This document shows positions 24,558 to 34,921 of a stretch of DNA of 64,000 bases, piece after piece. Position 1 is the first letter of the stretch, and each line of letters begins with the position of its first letter. Source of the stretch: Spirosoma terrae (GTDB taxonomy: Bacteria; Bacteroidota; Bacteroidia; Cytophagales; Spirosomataceae); NCBI RefSeq assembly GCF_010435915.1, contig NZ_JAAFZH010000005.1:310001-374000 (forward strand), read 5' to 3'. The position numbers and the translations under genes are program-made. A model generated the notes under the pieces. The model worked only from the letters and a program-made list of their open reading frames with translations, searched no databases and was not told the origin of the DNA.

Positions 24558-26255
24558 TTATCCTTTTTTGGCTTCTTTGGCCCAGCTATCTTTCAACGTA
24601 ACGGTTCGGTTGAAAACAGGCCGCTCAGCTGTTGAGTCAGAATCCAGAATAAAATAGCCTTTTCGCATGAACTGGAAGTTCCGTATTGACCCCGAACGAG
24701 CTGCTTCAACCAGGGCTGGTTCAACAAAGGCCCGTACTACGTCCAGCGAGTTAGGATTTATCAATTCCTGAAAATTTCGTTCATCGGCAGCTGGATTCTC
24801 TACCGAAAATAGTCGGTCGTATAGCCGAACTTCTGCTTCTACGGCATGAGGTACTGAAACCCAGTGAATTGTGCCTTTTACGTTGATACCCGACGTATCA
24901 GAACCACTACGGCTTTCCGGAATGTAAGAACAACGTAGTTCGATAATTTCACCGGCGTTGTCTTTCACTACCTCATCACATTTAACGATGTAAGCGCCCT
25001 TCAAACGAACCATACCACCTGGGAACAGCCGGAAGAATTTCTTGGGTGGGTTTTCCATGAAATCGTCCCGCTCGATGTAGACTTCACGGCTAAATGGTAC
25101 GTCCCGTTCTCCGGCGGTTGGATCTTCCGGGTTGTTTTCGATACGCATAATCTCTTCCCGACCAACTTCGTAGTTGGTGATAACGAGTTTCAGCGGTTTT
25201 TCGTCGAGAACGGCCATAACGCGATGCGTTGATTTGTTCAACTCCTCGCGAATACAAAATTCCAGCAAGCCTACGTCGATCAGGTTATCCCGTTTGGCAA
25301 TACCAATACGGTCGGCAAACTCCCGAATACTGGCCGGGGTGTAGCCGCGTCGACGGATACCCGCAATTGTTGGCATTCGGGGGTCGTCCCATCCATTAAC
25401 GTGTCCTTCTTCAACCAGTTGTTTCAGTTTCCGTTTACTCATGACCGTATAGGTCAGATTTAGTCGGGCAAACTCAATCTGGCGAGAGGGGAATAACTCT
25501 AGTCTGTTGATAAACCACTCATAAAGAGGGCGGTGTACTTCAAATTCCAGCGTACAGAGCGAGTGGGTGATGTGCTCAATGGCATCGGATTGACCGTGCG
25601 CGAAATCATACATCGGATAGATACACCACGTATCGCCCGTGCGGTGGTGGTGGGCATGCTTGATCCGATAAATGATCGGGTCGCGGAGCTGCATGTTTGG
25701 CGAGGCCATATCGACCTTAGCGCGCAGTACTTTGGCACCGTCGGGATAATCGCCTGCTTTCATCCGCCGGAACAGATCGAGGTTTTCATCAACACCCCGG
25801 TCCCGATATTGGCTCATACGACCCGGCTCCGTAGGCGTACCTTTTTGGGCGGCTATTTCTTCCGCCGTCGAATCGTCGACATAAGCCAGCCCTTTTTTGA
25901 TGAGTGTTTCGGCAAATTCATACAGCTGGTCGAAATAATCCGACGCGTAGAATTCGTTTTCCCACTCAAAACCTAGCCAGCGTACGTCGTTTTTGATCGA
26001 ATCAACGTATTCTGTGTCTTCGGTAACTGGGTTAGTATCGTCAAAGCGCAGGTTGGTCTGCCCGCCGTATTTATCGGCCAGCCCAAAGTTCAGACAGATC
26101 GATTTGGCGTGACCTATATGCAGATAGCCATTGGGCTCGGGCGGAAAGCGTGTATGAACACGGCCCCCGTTTTTGCCGGATGCTATATCTTCCTCTACAA
26201 ACTGTTCAATAAAATTCAGACTCTTTTCCGAAGAATCTTTCGGTGCTTCCGTCAT
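24558..26255 (-). CDS. glnS: Glutamine--tRNA ligase
   Basis: Class I aminoacyl-tRNA synthetase charging tRNA-Gln. The HIGH motif is at 46-49 ([15 protein letters not shown]), the KMSKS-type loop is VMSKRKL (around 275), and LRFDDTNP and [11 protein letters not shown] mark the glutamine-specific subgroup. The catalytic half (to about 340) is followed by the two anticodon-binding beta-barrels. The 565-aa length is normal, with no YqeY extension. It has its own ATG and shares the terminator with the receiver gene. Upstream lies the divergent efflux operon. Confidence 0.95.
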   Translation of the reverse strand: MTEAPKDSSEKSLNFIEQFVEEDIASGKNGGRVHTRFPPEPNGYLHIGHAKSICLNFGLADKYGGQTNLRFDDTNPVTEDTEYVDSIKNDVRWLGFEWENEFYASDYFDQLYEFAETLIKKGLAYVDDSTAEEIAAQKGTPTEPGRMSQYRDRGVDENLDLFRRMKAGDYPDGAKVLRAKVDMASPNMQLRDPIIYRIKHAHHHRTGDTWCIYPMYDFAHGQSDAIEHITHSLCTLEFEVHRPLYEWFINRLELFPSRQIEFARLNLTYTVMSKRKLKQLVEEGHVNGWDDPRMPTIAGIRRRGYTPASIREFADRIGIAKRDNLIDVGLLEFCIREELNKSTHRVMAVLDEKPLKLVITNYEVGREEIMRIENNPEDPTAGERDVPFSREVYIERDDFMENPPKKFFRLFPGGMVRLKGAYIVKCDEVVKDNAGEIIELRCSYIPESRSGSDTSGINVKGTIHWVSVPHAVEAEVRLYDRLFSVENPAADERNFQELINPNSLDVVRAFVEPALVEAARSGSIRNFQFMRKGYFILDSDSTAERPVFNRTVTLKDSWAKEAKKG

Positions 26256-26453
26256 GACAGGTATTGTACTGATAAGGTCCCGAAATTACAGGGATTGACT
26301 GGGTTTGGCAAACCATAGTTCATTTAAGCGATAAAGCAGACCTATATTTTTATCCATAAACGAACGAAATAATACGCCGAACGAGTTGTAGATAGTACAC
26401 GGCGTTGACTATTTATTTAACAGAAATAGCCGTGTTGCCCTTCACACGAGGTT

Positions 26454-27791
26454 ATGAAAACAAGTTTTATTGTTCTACTGGTACTAGTTAGTGCTTTTCT
26501 GTCGACGGGGGTTCTCGCGCAAAAGACCACCGATTCACTAGCTAAACAAGCGTATTTGCCCGATTGTATTCAATACGCATTAACTCATCAACCTGTTGTT
26601 CGTCAGTCTGTTATTGATCAGGAGATAGCTGAGCGAACGGTTCAGAGCTCACTCGCTGCCTGGTATCCGCAAATTGCCGCTGGCTACAATCTCCAGCACT
26701 TTTTGAAATTGCCCGTTACGTTAATTCCGAATGCCAGTGGAGAACGGATTCCTACGGCCCTGGGTGCTAAAAACACATCGACGGTTTCGTTTTCGCTGAA
26801 TCAAAGCGTATTTAACCGGGATTTGTTACTGGCTAGTCAGACCGCTGATGCCTACCGGCTACAGGCGGCACAAACTACCGTCAACAACAAAATTAACGTA
26901 GTGGTCAATGTCAGTAAGGCTTTTTATGACCTGATTCTGACGCAACGCCAGGTCGATATTCTGACCGAAGACATTACCCGTCTGCAACGTAGTTTACAGG
27001 ATGCCACCAATCAGTATCAGGGCGGTATTGTTGATAAAACAGACCCGCAACGAGCCCGAATCGCGCTCAACAATTCAATGGCGCAGCGAAAACAGTACCG
27101 GGATTTGGTTGGGTCTAAGTATCAGACGCTGAAACAGTTGATGGGGTATCCGCCCAACGCTCAGCTTACGGTTACGTATGATACGTTACAACTGGCTAAC
27201 GAAGTGGTCGTCGATACGTTACAGCTGGTGAATCCACAAAACCGAATCGAATATAAACTCTTGCAAACGCAGGGTCGGTTGCTGAACGCAAACGTTCGCT
27301 ATAATCGCTGGGCTTATCTGCCATCCGTATCTGCCTTTGGTAACTATAACCTGTTATACCAGAACAACTCGTTTCCTCAACTTTATTCGCAGACATTTCC
27401 TAACTCGCTGATTGGTTTGGCGGTTGCCTTACCCATTTTCCAGGGGGGCAGGCGCATTCAGCAATTAAAGATTTCGGAATTGCAGGTACAGCGTCTCGAC
27501 TGGGATTTGGCCGCCCTGACCAGTGCCGTTGATGCGGAGTATGCGCGGGCGTTGGCAACCTATAAGGGCAATCTGGCGAACTATCTGGCCCTGCGCGAAA
27601 ACCAGCAGCTGGCCGAAGAGGTCTATAGAGTAATCAACCTGCAGTACCGATCCGGTATTAAAACTTATCTGGACGTAACCGTAGCCGAAGCCGACCTGCG
27701 AACGGCCCGTCTGAATGTATTTAATGCCTTATATCAGGTTCTGATTAGTAAGCTCGACGTGCAGCAGGCATTGGGTGCCATCCAGCTCTAA
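26454..27791 (+). CDS. TolC-family outer-membrane efflux channel
   Basis: Outer-membrane factor of a tripartite efflux pump, 445 aa, with a signal peptide cut near VLAQK. The two TolC repeats are visible: LPDCIQYALTHQP and ERTVQSSLAAWYPQIAAGYN in the first, NVRYNRWAYLPSVSAFGNYN and VALPIFQGGRRIQQLK in the second. Long alpha-helical coiled-coil stretches form the tunnel. It heads the operon with the fusion protein (67-bp gap) and the RND pump. A small stem-loop lies in its leader at 26397-26435. Confidence 0.9.
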   Translation: MKTSFIVLLVLVSAFLSTGVLAQKTTDSLAKQAYLPDCIQYALTHQPVVRQSVIDQEIAERTVQSSLAAWYPQIAAGYNLQHFLKLPVTLIPNASGERIPTALGAKNTSTVSFSLNQSVFNRDLLLASQTADAYRLQAAQTTVNNKINVVVNVSKAFYDLILTQRQVDILTEDITRLQRSLQDATNQYQGGIVDKTDPQRARIALNNSMAQRKQYRDLVGSKYQTLKQLMGYPPNAQLTVTYDTLQLANEVVVDTLQLVNPQNRIEYKLLQTQGRLLNANVRYNRWAYLPSVSAFGNYNLLYQNNSFPQLYSQTFPNSLIGLAVALPIFQGGRRIQQLKISELQVQRLDWDLAALTSAVDAEYARALATYKGNLANYLALRENQQLAEEVYRVINLQYRSGIKTYLDVTVAEADLRTARLNVFNALYQVLISKLDVQQALGAIQL

Positions 27792-27857
27792 CACGATGGG
27801 GTAACCCGTCGCTTTTTATAAACACGAACACTACTACAAATAAACGCTACATCTCTA

Positions 27858-29054
27858 ATGGAGATTTTTCGAAATAAGGTTCAGGTAGCTAATCCGATGA
27901 ATTTTTCACCTCTTCTGTTTTTATTGGCCGGAAGTGCTTTTCTGGCTTCCTGTGGTGGAGATAAGAATGCGCAGCAGCAGGCACCACCACCACCAACGGC
28001 TGTATCGACCGTGCAGGTAAGTAAAGGAAGCGCTACGTATTACGACGAGTTTCCGGCAACCGTAACAGCCTTGCTGCAGGTTGAAATTCAGCCCCAGGTG
28101 GCTGGAAATATTACGGGTATATTTTTTCAGGATGGTCAGCAGGTCCGGAAAGGACAGAAATTGTATACGATTGATCCGCAGCAGTACCGGGCGGGCTACG
28201 ATCAGGCGGTGGCTAATCTGAATGTGCAGAAAGCTAATCTGAACCGGGCCCAGAAAGATGCTGACCGCTACAATACCCTGGCTCAGCAGGATGCTGTGGC
28301 CAAGCAACTGGTCGACAATGCAAACGCTACGTTAGAGGCCGCCAAAATGCAGGTAGAAGCCGCGCAGGCGAGTATTCAGCAAGTGGCCACCAATCTAAAA
28401 TATACCACGATTTATGCGCCACTCGATGGAACAATCGGTATATCACAGGTACGGTTAGGAGCCGCTGTAGCTCCTGGCTCTGTACCGATGAACACCATTT
28501 CGTCCGACGATCCGATTTCGGCCGATATTCAGGTTGATGAGTCGCAGATTGCGCGGTTTTTAGCGTTGCAGAATAACAAATCAGTCACCCGCGATTCTAC
28601 GTTTATTCTGATGCTGCCCGATGGCAGTAAATATCCCTATCCTGGTGCGGTACGTATTGTTGACCGGGCTGTTGATCCGCAAACGGGAACGCTACGTATC
28701 CGGATTGCTTTCCCGAATCCAAAGAAACAACTGAAAGCGGGTTTGGCGGCTAATGTTCGGGTGAAGAACACGACCGGACAACCTCAGATCCTGATTCCTT
28801 ACCAGGCCGTAACGGAGCAAATGAGCGAATATTTCGTATGGGCAGTTGGCGACAGTAGCAAAGCCACGCAGAAAAAAGTCGTACTGGGACCACGTATCAA
28901 CGATAAAGTAGTGGTTAAAAGTGGCCTGAACGAAGGCGAAACGATCGTAACCGAAGGAACGCAGAAAGTGCGTGAAGGGGCTAAGCTGAACGTGACATCG
29001 CCCGGTGAAGGTGGTGGCAAATCCGATTCGACCAACAGACAGAATGCAAAATAA
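27858..29054 (+). CDS. RND efflux membrane-fusion (HlyD-type) lipoprotein
   Basis: Periplasmic adaptor linking the RND pump to TolC, 398 aa. The lipobox is AFLASC (Cys32), so it is anchored to the inner membrane. Then come a Pro-rich linker, the lipoyl half-motifs (VEIQPQVAGNITGIFFQDGQ and TTIYAPLDGTIGISQ), a helical hairpin between them (about 110-185), a beta-barrel and a C-terminal membrane-proximal domain. A second in-frame ATG at 27897 could also serve, but then the signal peptide would lack positive charge, so the earlier start is preferred. Confidence 0.9.
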   Translation: MEIFRNKVQVANPMNFSPLLFLLAGSAFLASCGGDKNAQQQAPPPPTAVSTVQVSKGSATYYDEFPATVTALLQVEIQPQVAGNITGIFFQDGQQVRKGQKLYTIDPQQYRAGYDQAVANLNVQKANLNRAQKDADRYNTLAQQDAVAKQLVDNANATLEAAKMQVEAAQASIQQVATNLKYTTIYAPLDGTIGISQVRLGAAVAPGSVPMNTISSDDPISADIQVDESQIARFLALQNNKSVTRDSTFILMLPDGSKYPYPGAVRIVDRAVDPQTGTLRIRIAFPNPKKQLKAGLAANVRVKNTTGQPQILIPYQAVTEQMSEYFVWAVGDSSKATQKKVVLGPRINDKVVVKSGLNEGETIVTEGTQKVREGAKLNVTSPGEGGGKSDSTNRQNAK

Positions 29055-29140
29055 ATGAGTGAAGGCGGACCGGGGGGACAGGGGATTTCCTGAGATAAAT
29101 CATCACTCCAGTCCGCACACGCTCTTTCTCTCGTTACGTT

Positions 29141-32100
29141 ATGTTCGCAGAAACATTTATCAATCGGCCAGTAACGGCTATTGTTACGTCTATCGTAATT
29201 GTAGCCATCGGGGTACTTGCCTTATTTAGTTTGCCCGTCAGCCAATATCCTGATATTACTCCCCCGGTTGTTCAGGTAACAGGCACGTACACGGGGGCTG
29301 ATGCGCAGACCGTTGAGCAGACGGTGGCCACTCCCATTGAAACACAGGTGAACGGTACGCCGGGCATGGACTATGTACAGACCAATGCCACCAACGACGG
29401 CCGCATGACGATGAACGTTACGTTCAAAGTGGGCACCGACGTTAATATTGCCGCTCTCGATGTGCAGAACCGCGTTGGTATCGCTCAGCCTCAATTGCCG
29501 GAAGAAGTGACACGGCTCGGGGTTGTTGTTCGGAAACGGAACCCGTCGCTGTTTATGCTCGTGGCGATGTATTCGCCTAAGGGAACGCATAATGTGTCAT
29601 TCCTGGACAACTACACCAACATTTACATTCGCGATGCGTTATTACGTGTTCCGGGCGTAGGGGATATTTTTAGCCGGGCCGATGACTTCAGTATGCGTAT
29701 CTGGCTCAAACCTGACCGGCTGGCCCAACTGGGCTTAACTGCCGACGAAGTGGTGGCGGCTCTACAGGAGCAAAACCTTCAGGTGGCCGGAGGGTCGGTG
29801 GGAGCACCGCCACAGCCCGGTTCGCAGGCTTTCGAGTACACGGTTTTTACCAATAGCCGACTCAGTAAAGAATCTGAGTTCAATAATATTATTGTTCGTA
29901 GCGACCCGGCGCGCGGATCGCTGGTTTATCTTAAAGACGTAGCACGCGTTCAGCTCGGGAAGTTTTCCTATGCCAGTAACTCGTTTGTCGATGGGCGACG
30001 GGCCTCTTATCTGCTGGTTTATCAGTTGCCGGGCAGCAATGCACTCGAAACGGCCGAGGGCGTTTATGCGGCTATGGATAATCTGAAAAAGACCTTTCCA
30101 AAAGATGTTGAATACGTAGTGCCATTCGAATCCGTATCCGTTATTCAGGTATCGATTTCTGAGGTGGTAGAAACGCTGCTCGAAGCGCTGGTACTGGTAA
30201 TTCTGGTCGTATTCCTATTCCTGCAAAGCTGGCGGGCAACCCTCATTACGTTGCTGGCGATTCCGGTGTCGATTGTGGGTACGTTTGCACTGTTCATTCC
30301 GCTCGGGTTTACGATTAATACACTGACACTGTTTGCGTTCGTTTTGGCCATTGGTATTGTGGTCGATGACGCGATTGTGGTGGTTGAGGCCGTACAGGTG
30401 AATATCGACAAAGGAATGTCGCCCAAAGAAGCTACCAGGGAAGCCATGCGGGAGATTTCGGCACCGGTTATTGCCATTGCCTTGATTCTGGCGGCTGTGT
30501 TCGTGCCGGTAGGCTTTATTCCAGGTATTGTTGGCCGACTCTATCAGCAGTTTGCCATTACCATTGCCGTTTCCGTACTGATTTCGGCCTTCGTAGCCTT
30601 ATCGCTGACACCAGCTCTGTGTACGCTTCTGCTACGTCCGATGCATATCGATGAGAAGGCGACAGGGTTAAACAAGTTTTTCTACAAATTCAACCAGTGG
30701 TTTGATCGGGTAACGAACTCGTACTCGAATAGTGTTCATCGGCTTATTAAAGCGACTCCCCTCGTACTGGTAGCGCTGGCGGTTTTATACGTTGGAACGG
30801 GGCTTATGTTCCGCGCGAAACCAACCGGCTTTATTCCGACGGAAGATGAAGGGCGACTGATTGTTACGTACGAAATTCCAGAAGCGGCTTCCACAACCCG
30901 GAGTCTTGAGGTGCTGAATAAAATCATGAACATTCTCAAGGAGCAACCGTACGTAGACCATTTTGCGGCTCTGGGCGGTTTAAATGCCGTTACGTTCGCT
31001 TCGAAATCGAATAGCGGTACGGTGTTTATGAAGCTAAAACCCTGGGAGGAACGGAAGGAGCGAAATATGCAGGCCGACTCGCTGGTTGTCAAACTGCAAA
31101 AAGCGCTGGCTGGACTGAACGATGCCCGCCCGCAGGTGTTGCAACCACCCGCTATTCCGGGATTAGGACAATCGTCAGGTTTTACATTCGAGATTCAGCA
31201 GCGGGAAAGTAACGACGATGTACGGGCGTTTGACAACGTAGTGCAGAACTTCCTGACTGAACTGAATAAGCGTCCCGAGGTAGGTCGTGCGTTTACGTAC
31301 TTTACCGCTAAAACGCCAGCCTATCGGGTTGATGTTGATCGCGATAAATGTAAGAAGCTGGGTATTTCGGTCAGCAACGTATACCGTACGATGCAGACGT
31401 TTCTGGGAAGCCAGTACGTCAACGATTTCATTATTTACGGGCGTAAGTTCCGGGTGGTAGCACAGGCCGATACCATGTATCGCGATGATGTATCGCGCTT
31501 AGGCCAGTACTACGTTCGGAATCAGAATCAACAGCTTGTGCCGATAAGTGCCGTCATTAAAACATCAGTTATTGAAAATGCACCGCTGATTTCGCACTTC
31601 AACCTGTTCCGTTCGGTTGAGTTGAATGGAACGGCCAAAGAAGGATATAGTAGCAGCCAGGTGAACGATGCGCTGCGCGAAGTATCGGCAAAAGTACTGC
31701 CAGCGGGTTATGCCTATGATTTTGGCGGACTAAGCCGAGAGGAAATCAATGCGGGTAATAGCTCGGTTTATATTTTCATGCTGTCGGTCGGGTTCGTATT
31801 CTTATTCCTGGCGGCTTTGTATGAAAGCTGGTCAGTACCTTTTTCGGTGTTATTATCCGTACCGATCGGGGCATTTGGCGCTATTCTGGCGTTGGTTCTA
31901 TTCCCGTACCTTACCAATAACGTGTACGCCCAGATTGGTCTGATTACGCTGATTGGTCTGGCGGCCAAGAATGCCATTCTGATCGTAGAATTTGCCAAAG
32001 AGCGCGTTGATAAGGGCGAAGATCTTTTGGAATCGACACTCGAAGCGGTTCGTCTCCGGCTACGTCCTATTCTGATGACCTCGCTGGCATTCATTCTGGG

Positions 32101-32377
32101 TGTATTCCCCTTGGCACTTGCCAGCGGTGCGGGTGGAGTTGCGCGGGCAACAATCGGCCGGACGGTGCTCGGCGGGATGTTGGCTGCTACGTCACTGGCA
32201 ATTTTTGTGGTACCGGTTCTCTACGTTGGTATTACGCGACTGGCTTACGGCAAGAAGGGGCTAGAGGAACTGAAAAAAAACGCTGAGAAAAAGGAAGATC
32301 ATACAGATGGTAACCCTGCCGTACAGCCTGTTCCCTCCAACGGTAATGGGCATGGTGGCAAGCGGCATGATGTGTAA
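29141..32377 (+). CDS. RND-family multidrug efflux pump (HAE-1/AcrB-like)
   Basis: Inner-membrane proton antiporter of 1078 aa, the pump of the tripartite system. TM1 (AIVTSIVIVAIGVLALFSL) is followed by QYPDITPPVVQVTGTYTGA and ATPIETQVNG. TM4 carries the proton-relay Asp pair in AIGIVVDDAIVVVEAV, and the TM2-3 region has FLQSWRATLITLLAIPVS. The second half repeats the layout (LSREEINAG, LYESWSVPFSVLLSVP). The C-terminal tail is Lys/Glu- and Gly-rich. It is the last gene of the operon and is closed by a terminator. No TetR/MarR regulator is next to it. Confidence 0.95.
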   Translation: MFAETFINRPVTAIVTSIVIVAIGVLALFSLPVSQYPDITPPVVQVTGTYTGADAQTVEQTVATPIETQVNGTPGMDYVQTNATNDGRMTMNVTFKVGTDVNIAALDVQNRVGIAQPQLPEEVTRLGVVVRKRNPSLFMLVAMYSPKGTHNVSFLDNYTNIYIRDALLRVPGVGDIFSRADDFSMRIWLKPDRLAQLGLTADEVVAALQEQNLQVAGGSVGAPPQPGSQAFEYTVFTNSRLSKESEFNNIIVRSDPARGSLVYLKDVARVQLGKFSYASNSFVDGRRASYLLVYQLPGSNALETAEGVYAAMDNLKKTFPKDVEYVVPFESVSVIQVSISEVVETLLEALVLVILVVFLFLQSWRATLITLLAIPVSIVGTFALFIPLGFTINTLTLFAFVLAIGIVVDDAIVVVEAVQVNIDKGMSPKEATREAMREISAPVIAIALILAAVFVPVGFIPGIVGRLYQQFAITIAVSVLISAFVALSLTPALCTLLLRPMHIDEKATGLNKFFYKFNQWFDRVTNSYSNSVHRLIKATPLVLVALAVLYVGTGLMFRAKPTGFIPTEDEGRLIVTYEIPEAASTTRSLEVLNKIMNILKEQPYVDHFAALGGLNAVTFASKSNSGTVFMKLKPWEERKERNMQADSLVVKLQKALAGLNDARPQVLQPPAIPGLGQSSGFTFEIQQRESNDDVRAFDNVVQNFLTELNKRPEVGRAFTYFTAKTPAYRVDVDRDKCKKLGISVSNVYRTMQTFLGSQYVNDFIIYGRKFRVVAQADTMYRDDVSRLGQYYVRNQNQQLVPISAVIKTSVIENAPLISHFNLFRSVELNGTAKEGYSSSQVNDALREVSAKVLPAGYAYDFGGLSREEINAGNSSVYIFMLSVGFVFLFLAALYESWSVPFSVLLSVPIGAFGAILALVLFPYLTNNVYAQIGLITLIGLAAKNAILIVEFAKERVDKGEDLLESTLEAVRLRLRPILMTSLAFILGVFPLALASGAGGVARATIGRTVLGGMLAATSLAIFVVPVLYVGITRLAYGKKGLEELKKNAEKKEDHTDGNPAVQPVPSNGNGHGGKRHDV

Positions 32378-32397
32378 GCGAATTGATTCGTAACGTA

Positions 32398-32440
32398 TAA
32401 AACAGGCCGAATGAGAAGCTCTCTTTCGGCCTGTTTTTTT
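32398..32440 (+). terminator. Terminator after the RND operon
   Basis: AACAGGCCGAA pairs with TTTCGGCCTGTT around TGAGAAGCTCTC and ends in eight T. A near copy follows the T9SS gene at 34395-34433. Confidence 0.88.
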
Positions 32441-32458
32441 TGACTAAGGCAGCGCCGA

Positions 32459-32580
32459 TCAGACGGGGTTAAATTCCGTCCAGATAGATACTGATACTAC
32501 TTTTCGAGTAAGTAGACGCAACGTCACCACAACGGAATAATGCAATAATTCTGGGCTTGACATTGCCCCCAAATTCGAAG
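32459..32580 (-). pseudogene. 3' remnant of a DUF4345-type membrane protein gene
   Basis: On the minus strand the last 23 codons read VVTLRLLTRKVV, then SVSIWTEFNPV and a stop, against AVTLRLLTQKAVSAPIQTEFNPV in the intact gene at 34451-34885. Upstream of that, weaker similarity continues with a frame change (EFGGNVK against DFGNKW). Nothing of the N-terminal two thirds remains. The downstream terminator is also duplicated. Confidence 0.75.
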
Positions 32581-32624
32581 AAAAGAATGATTGGAGTACT
32601 AACAAATAAGTCAGTTTAAAAAAA

Positions 32625-32632
32625 TATATTTG
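32625..32632 (+). promoter_or_regulatory. Probable -7 element for the T9SS cargo gene
   Basis: TATATTTG fits TAnnTTTG, 46 bp before the ATG. No TTG at the right distance is seen. Confidence 0.45.
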
Positions 32633-32677
32633 CCTAAAATTAGTGTCTAAGTCTATTAATCATTTGCAGGTATAAAC

Positions 32678-34330
32678 ATGACTAAAACTTTTACTCGGTG
32701 TTTGATGATGCTCCTTTTCGCATTGTATACGCTCGTTGGTTCACGTTCCTATGGGCAATGTCCTCCAACATCGGTCTCTATAACTGGCGGCCCTGTTACC
32801 ATTCCTTCTGGTGGTATAGTTGCTGTAATCGCATCTTCATTCTCTGTTGGGCCGGGTGCGCATCTGACTATTGATGGCAACTATACGGCCTTTGTCGATA
32901 CGGTCTTTATTGACCCCTCTGCTATTATTGATGGGAGTGGTGTATTTCATATAGCGTCGAGAAGGCAGTCGGGGGCGTCAGATGGCTGTCCGGCACGTCC
33001 AACATATATTGATGGAAATGGGGCGAAAGTAGACGTTCTCATTCGCAATGAGAATCCCAATAACTTAGTGCTTGCCGATCTGACAAAAGGAGCAACGCCT
33101 ACAAATGGACAGGCTACACTTTATCTGGGAAAAGGGCTCGATTTTGGTACTACCTCTCTAAATATATTTGGCGTTTCCACTCCAGTTGACAATAACGATG
33201 TCATTCTGAATAACTATGATGTTCGTTTTGACAATGATGCTTTAACTAGTAATTACACTGCAAGCCGTTTCTTCGTAACTAATGGAACCGGGCATGTAGG
33301 GAAAGAAAGCCTGCAAACTTTCATCTTTCCGGTGGGCCGCGCTGAGGGCGACTATACACCGGCCAGTATTAATGCCAGTGCTGCAACCAGCGATTTTTTT
33401 GTTAACGTAAATGATTATGCTACTTCAGCTTCCAACGAGCAGAGTCCCAGCGAGGGCATCGATCGTACCTGGAATATCTATGCCAGCAATGCTTCAGCCT
33501 CGGCAACCGTTAACTTACAGCACAACCTGAGCACGAATGGGGGTAATTATACGAATGAAAATGCGTTTGTTACTCGCTATATTGGCACGGCGCCAAACAC
33601 GGCTGGGGGTGCTACTTCGCAATCGTTATGGGATTATACGGGCAACTGTTCCGCTGGAAGCGCTACGGGTACGCTTGTGACTGGTTCTGCTATTATCGGC
33701 GCCAGTGAACTTACCCGAGCGTTCACTACATTCGCCACCAATGCAGCCAGTAATGATGCAAATTATACGAAAAGCCGCTGCGATAATTCGCCTATGCCAG
33801 TTCGGTTGGCTCAGTTTAGGGGACAGTGGGTGGCAGGTAAAGGAAATCAGCTTACCTGGCTAACGTACCAGGAACAAAACAACGATCATTTTGAGATTCA
33901 GTCTGGTTCAGATGCCAGAGCCTTAGAGACCGTTGGACGAGTGGCTGGAAAAGGGACTACCACCATGGCTCAGGTGTATGAGTTTGTTGATGCGCAGCCG
34001 CAAAACGAGTTAACCTATTATCGGCTAAAGCAAGTTGATACAGACGGTACGTTTACCTATTCCAGTATTATTGCTGTTCGCCGGAATATTGAAGTAAGCA
34101 ATGGCTTAATGGTATATCCGAATCCTGTTATCGATGAATTAAAACTGCAACTCACCTCGAAACAAACGCCCGACGAAGTAAGGATTTATAGCTTGAATGG
34201 AGGCCAATTAGTCCATCAAACGATGAATGCAAAATCAATAAGTGCTGGTAATCTGCCTGTTGGTAACTATATCATTGAGGTGAAAACAAAGGAAGGGGAG
34301 ATACTTCGGCAAAGCTTTGTAAAATATTGA
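32678..34330 (+). CDS. Secreted protein with type IX secretion C-terminal sorting domain
   Basis: Exported protein, 550 aa. A signal peptide (about 1-26, LLFALYTLVGSRSYGQ) precedes a Gly/Ser/Asn/Thr-rich beta-structured body with no catalytic motif that I recognise. Residues about 385-465 include LAQFRGQWVAGKGNQLTW and YYRLKQVDTDGTFTYS, a fibronectin-like module common just before sorting domains. The last 75 residues are a type A Por sorting domain (VYPNPVIDEL, then LPVGNYIIEVKT). Known biology: such proteins cross the outer membrane by T9SS and are often attached to the surface. It stands alone between duplicated terminator and gene-end segments. Confidence 0.85.
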   Translation: MTKTFTRCLMMLLFALYTLVGSRSYGQCPPTSVSITGGPVTIPSGGIVAVIASSFSVGPGAHLTIDGNYTAFVDTVFIDPSAIIDGSGVFHIASRRQSGASDGCPARPTYIDGNGAKVDVLIRNENPNNLVLADLTKGATPTNGQATLYLGKGLDFGTTSLNIFGVSTPVDNNDVILNNYDVRFDNDALTSNYTASRFFVTNGTGHVGKESLQTFIFPVGRAEGDYTPASINASAATSDFFVNVNDYATSASNEQSPSEGIDRTWNIYASNASASATVNLQHNLSTNGGNYTNENAFVTRYIGTAPNTAGGATSQSLWDYTGNCSAGSATGTLVTGSAIIGASELTRAFTTFATNAASNDANYTKSRCDNSPMPVRLAQFRGQWVAGKGNQLTWLTYQEQNNDHFEIQSGSDARALETVGRVAGKGTTTMAQVYEFVDAQPQNELTYYRLKQVDTDGTFTYSSIIAVRRNIEVSNGLMVYPNPVIDELKLQLTSKQTPDEVRIYSLNGGQLVHQTMNAKSISAGNLPVGNYIIEVKTKEGEILRQSFVKY

Positions 34331-34394
34331 GTCGATCGCGATACGTGTACGTCAAACCGGTTCAAGGTTAATCCCGAACTTACGTTAACGTAAT

Positions 34395-34433
34395 TCAGGC
34401 CGAAAGAGAAGCGCTCTTTCGGCCTGTTTTTTT
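34395..34433. terminator. Terminator after the T9SS gene, shared with the convergent DUF4345 gene
   Basis: AGGCCGAAAGAG pairs with CTCTTTCGGCCT around AAGCG and is followed by T7. It is a diverged copy of the element at 32398-32440. Confidence 0.85.
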
Positions 34434-34450
34434 GACTGAGGATGCGCCGA

Positions 34451-34885
34451 TTAGACCGGGTTAAATTCCGTTTGAATAGGTGCTGATACTGCTTTTTGAG
34501 TAAGCAAACGTAACGTTACTGCAACGAAAAACAGGAATGATTCCGTGACTAGCCACTTATTGCCAAAATCGCCAAGTGGGCCTTCCTTGACAATGGTGAT
34601 TGCCCGCGATAACGCATAAAATCCCCAGAGTAATGTCAGGAAGGACAGGCCCTTGGAAACATCGTTGATCATCAGGTAAACCAAACTAATAAACAGCGTT
34701 AAGCCAACACCGCCATATACTCCCCGGATAGAGCTGAACGCGTCGGTATTGTTTAGCTGGACATGGACCAGGTCCATCACCGACTGTGGGTCAGAAAAGG
34801 CCATCAGACTAACCGATAAAAGGGCGACAGCCGATAAGAGGATAAATCCCTGTGCAATACGTTTTACAATTGATTGATTTTTCAT
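34451..34885 (-). CDS. DUF4345-like four-helix membrane protein
   Basis: Small integral membrane protein, 144 aa from the ATG at 34885 (the longer frame adds 8 unlikely residues). Four hydrophobic segments are visible: ILLSAVALLSVSLMAF, GVGLTLFISLVYLM, LSFLTLLWGFYALSRA and a last one near FLFFVAVTLRLL. The SSIRGVYGGVGL motif between helices 1 and 2 fits the DUF4345 pattern. No function is known for the family. A decayed 3' copy of such a gene lies 2 kb away at 32459-32580. A perfect palindrome precedes the gene. Confidence 0.7.
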   Translation of the reverse strand: MKNQSIVKRIAQGFILLSAVALLSVSLMAFSDPQSVMDLVHVQLNNTDAFSSIRGVYGGVGLTLFISLVYLMINDVSKGLSFLTLLWGFYALSRAITIVKEGPLGDFGNKWLVTESFLFFVAVTLRLLTQKAVSAPIQTEFNPV

Positions 34886-34921
34886 AGTATTTGTGAATTG
34901 ACAGGGCAAAATTGCAGGCTT

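Noticed and set aside
26397-26435. Stem-loop in the tolC leader (ACACGGC and CTATTT stems)
   Set aside because: Stems are short (6-7 bp) with a broken loop. It could be regulatory, but the support is too weak for a feature of its own.
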